From Smittium culicis (Eukaryota > Kickxellomycota > Harpellomycetes > Harpellales > Legeriomycetaceae): 12,401 nucleotides of DNA. Shown piece by piece: positions 8,690 to 12,401 of this stretch. A program made the translations under genes and the position numbers. Under the pieces are notes generated by a model that saw only the letters and a list, made by a program, of their open reading frames with translations, was not told the DNA's origin and searched no databases. The stretch covers positions 1 to 12,401 of the forward strand of contig LSSN01005896.1 of NCBI GenBank assembly GCA_001970855.1, read 5' to 3'. The number at the start of each line of letters is the position of its first letter. Position 1 is the first letter of the stretch.

Positions 8690-9265
8690 GATCATAGAGA
8701 GAAGAGCCAAAAATGCTGCAGAAATAATCTTTTAGAAGCGACGATTGAAATTTAGCGGCGATGATACTGCTGGTGGGCCAATAAGGTTCCTGCAATAGTT
8801 AGCCCCGAATCCTTGCTAATCTGAGCCCATATAAATCGCTGCTAATCACTTTTGACGACTGGAAATCAAATCAAGCCTCTGAAAGCTCCTATAGTTGGTC
8901 AGTTTCTTGGCATCTGGAAATCATCCCATTTGCCCATTTCTTTTATCTAATTTTTAAAATTAAAAAATTTTATGGCGACTGAAAAAGCACACAAATAGTT
9001 GGGCTATCAGCCAAAAACGGAGTAATTTGGGCGCAAAGAAGATACACACATCCGATCCGAAATGCACATAATGTGTATAATTATCACCAAAAAAAAAAAA
9101 AAAGCTTGTCAAACCAAATTAGATCTGTCTGACAGTTTTAATATTTTTTGCTCTATTTTTTGAATTTAGCTTTTTTTTACAGATAAAAAGTTTTCTCTGC
9201 AAGATATAAGGGGCTGCCTTTCTTTTTGTGTGTTTTATTAGCTGTCTTCTTTAACCTTCTCCAGC

Positions 9266-9505
9266 GTAATTTTTGTTCGTAAGGTACAGTTTTCATATAC
9301 TATCTCTTAGGCTCTGCTCCTGAGTTTATACATATATCTTCATTTATCTTTCTCCTCCTCCCTCACAAACTTCTTGCAATTTACATTTGAGGTCTTATAT
9401 GTTGTCAACTGCCTGATTTACCTCAATATATATCTAAGCTTTGTTTTTTTTGTTTATAGTTATCCTTTTCTTTGATTAATTCATTTTCCTCCCTCCACAT
9501 CAGAT
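9266..9505 (+). promoter_or_regulatory. Pyrimidine-rich leader of the Tom20-SET gene, possible 5'UTR intron
   Basis: The 240 bp before the start codon are rich in C/T. They end in TTCATTTTCCTCCCTCCACATCAG just two bases before the ATG, which looks like a polypyrimidine tract plus 3' splice site (AG at 9502-9503). Possible donors are GTAATT (9266-9271), the same hexamer as the third intron of this gene, and GTAAGG about 14 bp later. A branch-like GATTAAT lies about 30 bp before the acceptor. The alternative is simply a pyrimidine-rich fungal promoter. Confidence 0.25.
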
Positions 9506-12158
9506 ATGAAAAAAAGTACTGCCTCCTTGTTGGCCGCTGCCGGGCTTATTGTTGCTGGCGCTGGATACCTAGCCTACTTCGATTATAAACGCAGAAATGA
9601 CCCTAAATTTCGCAGAAAACTAAGTACGCCTATTAAGAAAAAAATTTTTTTTTAAATTATTCTACTCCCTACTTTTCTCCTATTTAATCCGACCTTTTCT
9701 TATCTCTATTATTTTGTACTTTCTCTAATTACTTCCCTTTTCCTCTTTACAGAAAAAGATTACAAGAAAGCTAAAAAGATAGCTCAAAGTACCTCTTCAA
9801 ATTCTGAAGCTACAGTAGCTGAAAGAGCTCTATTCCTCGTTGAAGCTCTCCAGTCAGAGCCATTGCCTACTGATCCCGCTGAAAAGGAAACTTTCTTCAT
9901 GTCTAAAGTCTCTGCTGGTGAAACCCTTGCTATGAAAGGTAAAATCTTTTTGCCCTATTAACATATCATTTTTCTTTCCCAGTTCTAAAAAAACCTTTCT
10001 CTTTTTATTTTTTATCTATTTAAAAATGATTCAAATCAGGTCCTTCTGAATTCGAAAATGCTGCAAAGAACTTTTATCAAGCTTTGAAGATTTACCCAAA
10101 TCCTATTGAACTAATCATGATTTATCAAAAAACTGTTCCTCAACAAATTTTCGAATTAATCATGTCTATGATGACCCAAGAAGTAATTTTTTTTATGTCA
10201 CCCTCGCACTAACCTCTCTTTTTTATCTATTAATATTTCATCCTGTCTTCTTACATAAAATTTAACTCTAAAATTTTATCCATATCTACATTTAACAGGT
10301 TAACCTCAAGAAAAAGCGCTACTTCAACACTTTCCCCCCAAAATCTATGAACGTAAAGGCTTTACCAATTGCAACCGAAGAGCCTGAATCTGATAAACTA
10401 TCTTCCTCTAAATCCAAATTGAAGAAGAAGGGTTCTAAATCTGATAAAAAATCTGATGCCACTGAAACAAAGGAAGACGTTGATCCTCAAAGAGTCCTAT
10501 ACGCTTCAAAAAGCTTCAAAAAAGGCGACTTGATTTATACCGAAACTCCTCTAGTCTCATGTCTGTTACTAGAATGCGAAAATGGTGAATACTGCCACGA
10601 TTGCCTACGCAAAATCCCTGAAAAATCCGAAACTACTTTGAAGGTTTCTGAATCTTTAAGCAACTCAAGCATCCCAACCATCCCTGAACTCCAAACAGAA
10701 GATCAAAGTGACCTATCAGAGTCCAATTCTACTGATCCAATCGCTACCGATTCTGTACCAACCGAATCCGTTGACTTACCCAAGACTGATTCCGACTCTG
10801 CTGAAGCTGTAGAGCAACTAGAGCCTCTTTCTCCAAAAGAATCTTTCATTTCTACATCAGAAGCCATTGAATCAGAAGTCATTGTTGAACATCTAAACGA
10901 TTCTGTAAAATTGGAAGACTTTGAGTACAACTCTCATCACAGCTCCGATAAAGGATCACAATCCGAACATGAAGTTGAAGCTCACATCACTTCAGATCTT
11001 GCTTCAACTGAATCAACCGAACAAACTGATGCCGTTGTTGAAGAAGCAGTAGCTGAAATTGCTGCTGCTGCTGAAGAAGATGTGGCTGAGGTTGTCGCTG
11101 CTGCTGAAGAAGAGGTAGCTGAAGTTGTTGTTGCCGCTGCTGCTGAAGAAGCAGTAACTGAAATTGTTGATGCCGCTGCTGCTGAAGAAGCAGTAACTGA
11201 AATTGTTGATTCCGCTGCTGCTGAAGAAGCAGTAACTGAAACTGTTGATGCCACTGCTACTGGAGAAGCTGTAGCTGAATCTGAAATAAAATCATATGCT
11301 GAAGCTGTCCAAACTGATCTTTTAGATGTTGAGCCAAAGGTAGATGATGATGGTGCCGAAAGCACTACTTCTACTGCTTTGGATACTCCAGTAATCTTGC
11401 AAACAGCACCTGAAGCTGAATCTTTGGAAAGCATTTCAAAACTCTTATCTCCATCCTTCTGTAGCGAAACTTGTAATGCTGAATCAAAAGTCATTGAGCA
11501 GAAGTATCTAGCTGCGGAAAAGTCATTGAGTGATTCATCGAAATTAATGAAACATATCGAAGAAACTGGATCAATTCTACCTATTCTAATCACTAGATTG
11601 TTTGGGTCTATTGTTGAGATAGAGAAGAGAAAAGAGATGGCAACTACGCTTAGAATTCCTGTACCACATTCTAAAGTATCATATTTGAACGAAGATAAGG
11701 GAGCTGAAGACTACAGCATCTGGGAGCATCTTGAGAGACTAGCTTCTGAAAAGTCAGAGGTGACTGAATCAGACACAAAAGCAACTGAACTTATTGATAA
11801 GATTCTTGGCGTCAATATTGAGGGATTGACTAACTTTGTGAATGAGGACAGATACCAAATGCTCAAAAACAAGTTTATCAACAACAACTACTTTATTGGA
11901 GCAAAAGAAGAGGAAGAAGGTTCAGCTGATGGTGAAGAGGTATCTGTAAATTCAGCAGCAATCAATTCAGTGGACAAGTTCCGCCTTGTTAAGAACCAGA
12001 GAAAATCTGTTGGTACTGGTCTATTCCTGGTTTCCAGCTACATTCAAAAATCATCGACACCTAATGTCGAATTGAGATTTGTTGATGGTACTGATAAAGC
12101 AACATTAGTAGCCCTCAGCGACATCAATGAAGGCGATGCTCTTTTTGCTGACTACTGA
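9506..12158 (+). CDS. Tom20 mitochondrial import receptor fused to a degenerate SMYD/SET5-like SET domain (768 aa)
   Basis: Join 9506-9623, 9753-9938, 10040-10182, 10299-12158. Residues 1-166 are a full Tom20: outer-membrane anchor (about 6-25) followed by YFDYKRRNDPKFRRKL, a basic linker, FFMSKVSAGETLAMKG, the presequence-binding helices (about 105-147, with NPIELIMIYQKTVPQQIF), and the fungal ending FPPKSMNVK. Tom20 binds mitochondrial presequences and passes them to Tom22/Tom40. Exon 4 continues in frame into parts in the order of SMYD/SET5 proteins: N-terminal SET strand (QRVLYASKSFKKGD, 213-226), a CxxC knuckle (C248, C251), a long acidic disordered insert (about 255-530), a second knuckle (C537, C541), a helical region (WEHLERL at 624), RYQMLKNKFINNNYFIG (667-683), and GTGLF...YIQKSSTPN...INEGDALFADY (721-768). 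The SAM-contacting GxG and NHSCxPN motifs are replaced by QRV and QKSSTPN, so methyltransferase activity is doubtful. The protein ends on the conserved SET tyrosine. Tom20 is certain; the SET assignment rests on motif order; the lack of activity is inferred. Confidence 0.9.
9624..9752 (+). other. Intron 1 of the Tom20-SET gene (129 nt, phase 1)
   Basis: Donor GTACGC, acceptor TTTACAG, with CTAATTAC about 30 nt before it as a likely branch site. The length is a multiple of three, but an in-frame TAA soon after the donor would stop an unspliced read. Splicing joins RRKL to KKDYKKAKK, the expected Tom20 linker. Confidence 0.93.
9939..10039 (+). other. Intron 2 of the Tom20-SET gene (101 nt, phase 1)
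   Basis: Donor GTAAAA, acceptor AATCAG. Splicing completes glycine 102 and joins ETLAMKG to PSEFENAAKNFYQAL, as expected for the receptor domain. Confidence 0.92.
10183..10298 (+). other. Intron 3 of the Tom20-SET gene (116 nt, phase 0)
   Basis: Donor GTAATT, acceptor TTTAACAG. Splicing joins MSMMTQE to VNLKKKRYFNTFPPK. The ATG at 10347 inside exon 4 is codon 166 of the spliced protein (the Met of FPPKSMNVK), so it is not an independent start. Confidence 0.93.
11133..11249 (+). repeat. Three in-frame 39-bp tandem repeats in the Tom20-SET insert
   Basis: Copies at 11133-11171 and 11172-11210 are identical in all 39 bases. The copy at 11211-11249 differs at two bases (first codon TCC for GCC, and ACT for ATT). 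Each encodes a 13-residue unit of the form (A/S)AAAEEAVTEIVD. Older, 11- to 13-residue versions precede it from 11040 (EEAVAEIAAAA, EEDVAEVVAAA, EEEVAEVVV), and a decayed copy follows. The array is Ala/Glu/Val-rich and likely helical. It also keeps a long antisense frame open (10982-11593), which I regard as a by-product. Confidence 0.95.
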
Positions 12159-12401
12159 AAAATTATATTTTTATTCCGTAATTTTCTAACTCATTATTTT
12201 TTTTTAATTTTTAATCAAGTATACTTTTACTGACTAATAATATTTTAAGCTTTTATAAATTAATTCTCTTTTTTTGTTGGTTTATGGTATTATTAATAAT
12301 AAGTCTATTATTTTTCCATAATTAAACACTTTTAGTCATTGGTTAGTACTATAACACAACTTGGATATGTAAAAATATAACACGTCGGTAAACTGAGCTT
12401 T
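12159..12401. other. 3' flank of the Tom20-SET gene
   Basis: AT-rich with T-runs. No canonical AATAAA is seen, only variants such as TAATAAT. There is no further coding frame before the window ends. Confidence 0.5.

Larger units (their letters stand above)
5945..9265. other. Long gene-free region between divergent genes
   Basis: About 3.3 kb without a coding frame of 60 codons or more on either strand and without protein-like segments that could be linked by introns. Most of it is very AT-rich with A- and T-tracts. Exceptions, described separately, are a Pol III-like box pair near 6600, a widely spaced inverted repeat at 7170/8137, a G10 tract near 7430, and a more balanced segment at about 8580-9070. 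I found no full tRNA cloverleaf, rRNA or transposase fragment. Confidence 0.6.

Noticed and set aside
8757..8826. C/D-box snoRNA-like signals (GATGATA and CTGA, plus a minus-strand ATGATGA near 8621)
   Set aside because: The plus-strand C box is imperfect, no terminal stem brackets the boxes, and the minus-strand box has no CTGA at a suitable distance.
10982..11593. 203-codon antisense frame rich in Ala, Ser, Thr and Val
   Set aside because: It lies fully opposite the Tom20-SET exon and is kept open by the Ala/Glu tandem repeat and Ser/Glu-biased codons; no independent protein features.
10347..12158. Stand-alone gene starting at the ATG at 10347
   Set aside because: This Met is residue 166 in the conserved Tom20 ending FPPKSMNVK, and upstream exons splice onto it in phase.
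1..12401. CRISPR array, phage or bacterial defence system
   Set aside because: The genes have spliceosomal introns and eukaryotic families; no spaced palindromic repeats or prokaryotic signals are present.

Overview
The window reads as nuclear DNA of a fungus. The reasons are AT-rich intergenic DNA, short GT-AG spliceosomal introns (101-129 nt), standard stop codons, and a Tom20 homologue with the fungal-type ending of its receptor domain (FPPKSMNVK). I suspect an early-diverging (zygomycete-type) lineage, but the window itself does not prove this.

Layout from left to right. Bases 1-156 are 26 perfect copies of the hexamer TACTAA, starting exactly at the window edge. After a gene-free stretch comes an intact two-exon gene for the dynein light chain LC8 (888-1267, +). 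Convergent to it is a very long single-exon gene on the minus strand (1611-5795) for a 1394-residue, disordered, basic, Ser/Asn-rich protein that I do not recognise. It carries repeated TETE/TETD acidic motifs. A 3.7-kb gene-free region (5796-9505) follows. It holds no supportable protein gene, but has a minus-strand pair of Pol III-like boxes, a widely spaced 14-bp inverted repeat, a G10 tract beside a small hairpin, and a locally more complex segment around 8580-9070. The last gene (9506-12158, +, four exons) is the most notable. Its first three exons and the start of the fourth encode a complete mitochondrial import receptor Tom20. The fourth exon then runs on without interruption into a degenerate SMYD/SET5-type SET domain, giving a predicted 768-residue Tom20-SET fusion.

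In the fusion both canonical S-adenosylmethionine-binding motifs of the SET fold are altered (GxG to QRV, NHSCxPN to QKSSTPN). Its zinc-knuckle cysteine pairs are separated by about 285 residues of acidic, disordered sequence containing a young 39-bp in-frame tandem repeat. The best reading is an outer-membrane import receptor carrying a cytosolic pseudo-methyltransferase module.

The three genes form no operon. One possible link is that both large disordered proteins contain short segments resembling LC8-binding motifs, but this is only a testable guess.
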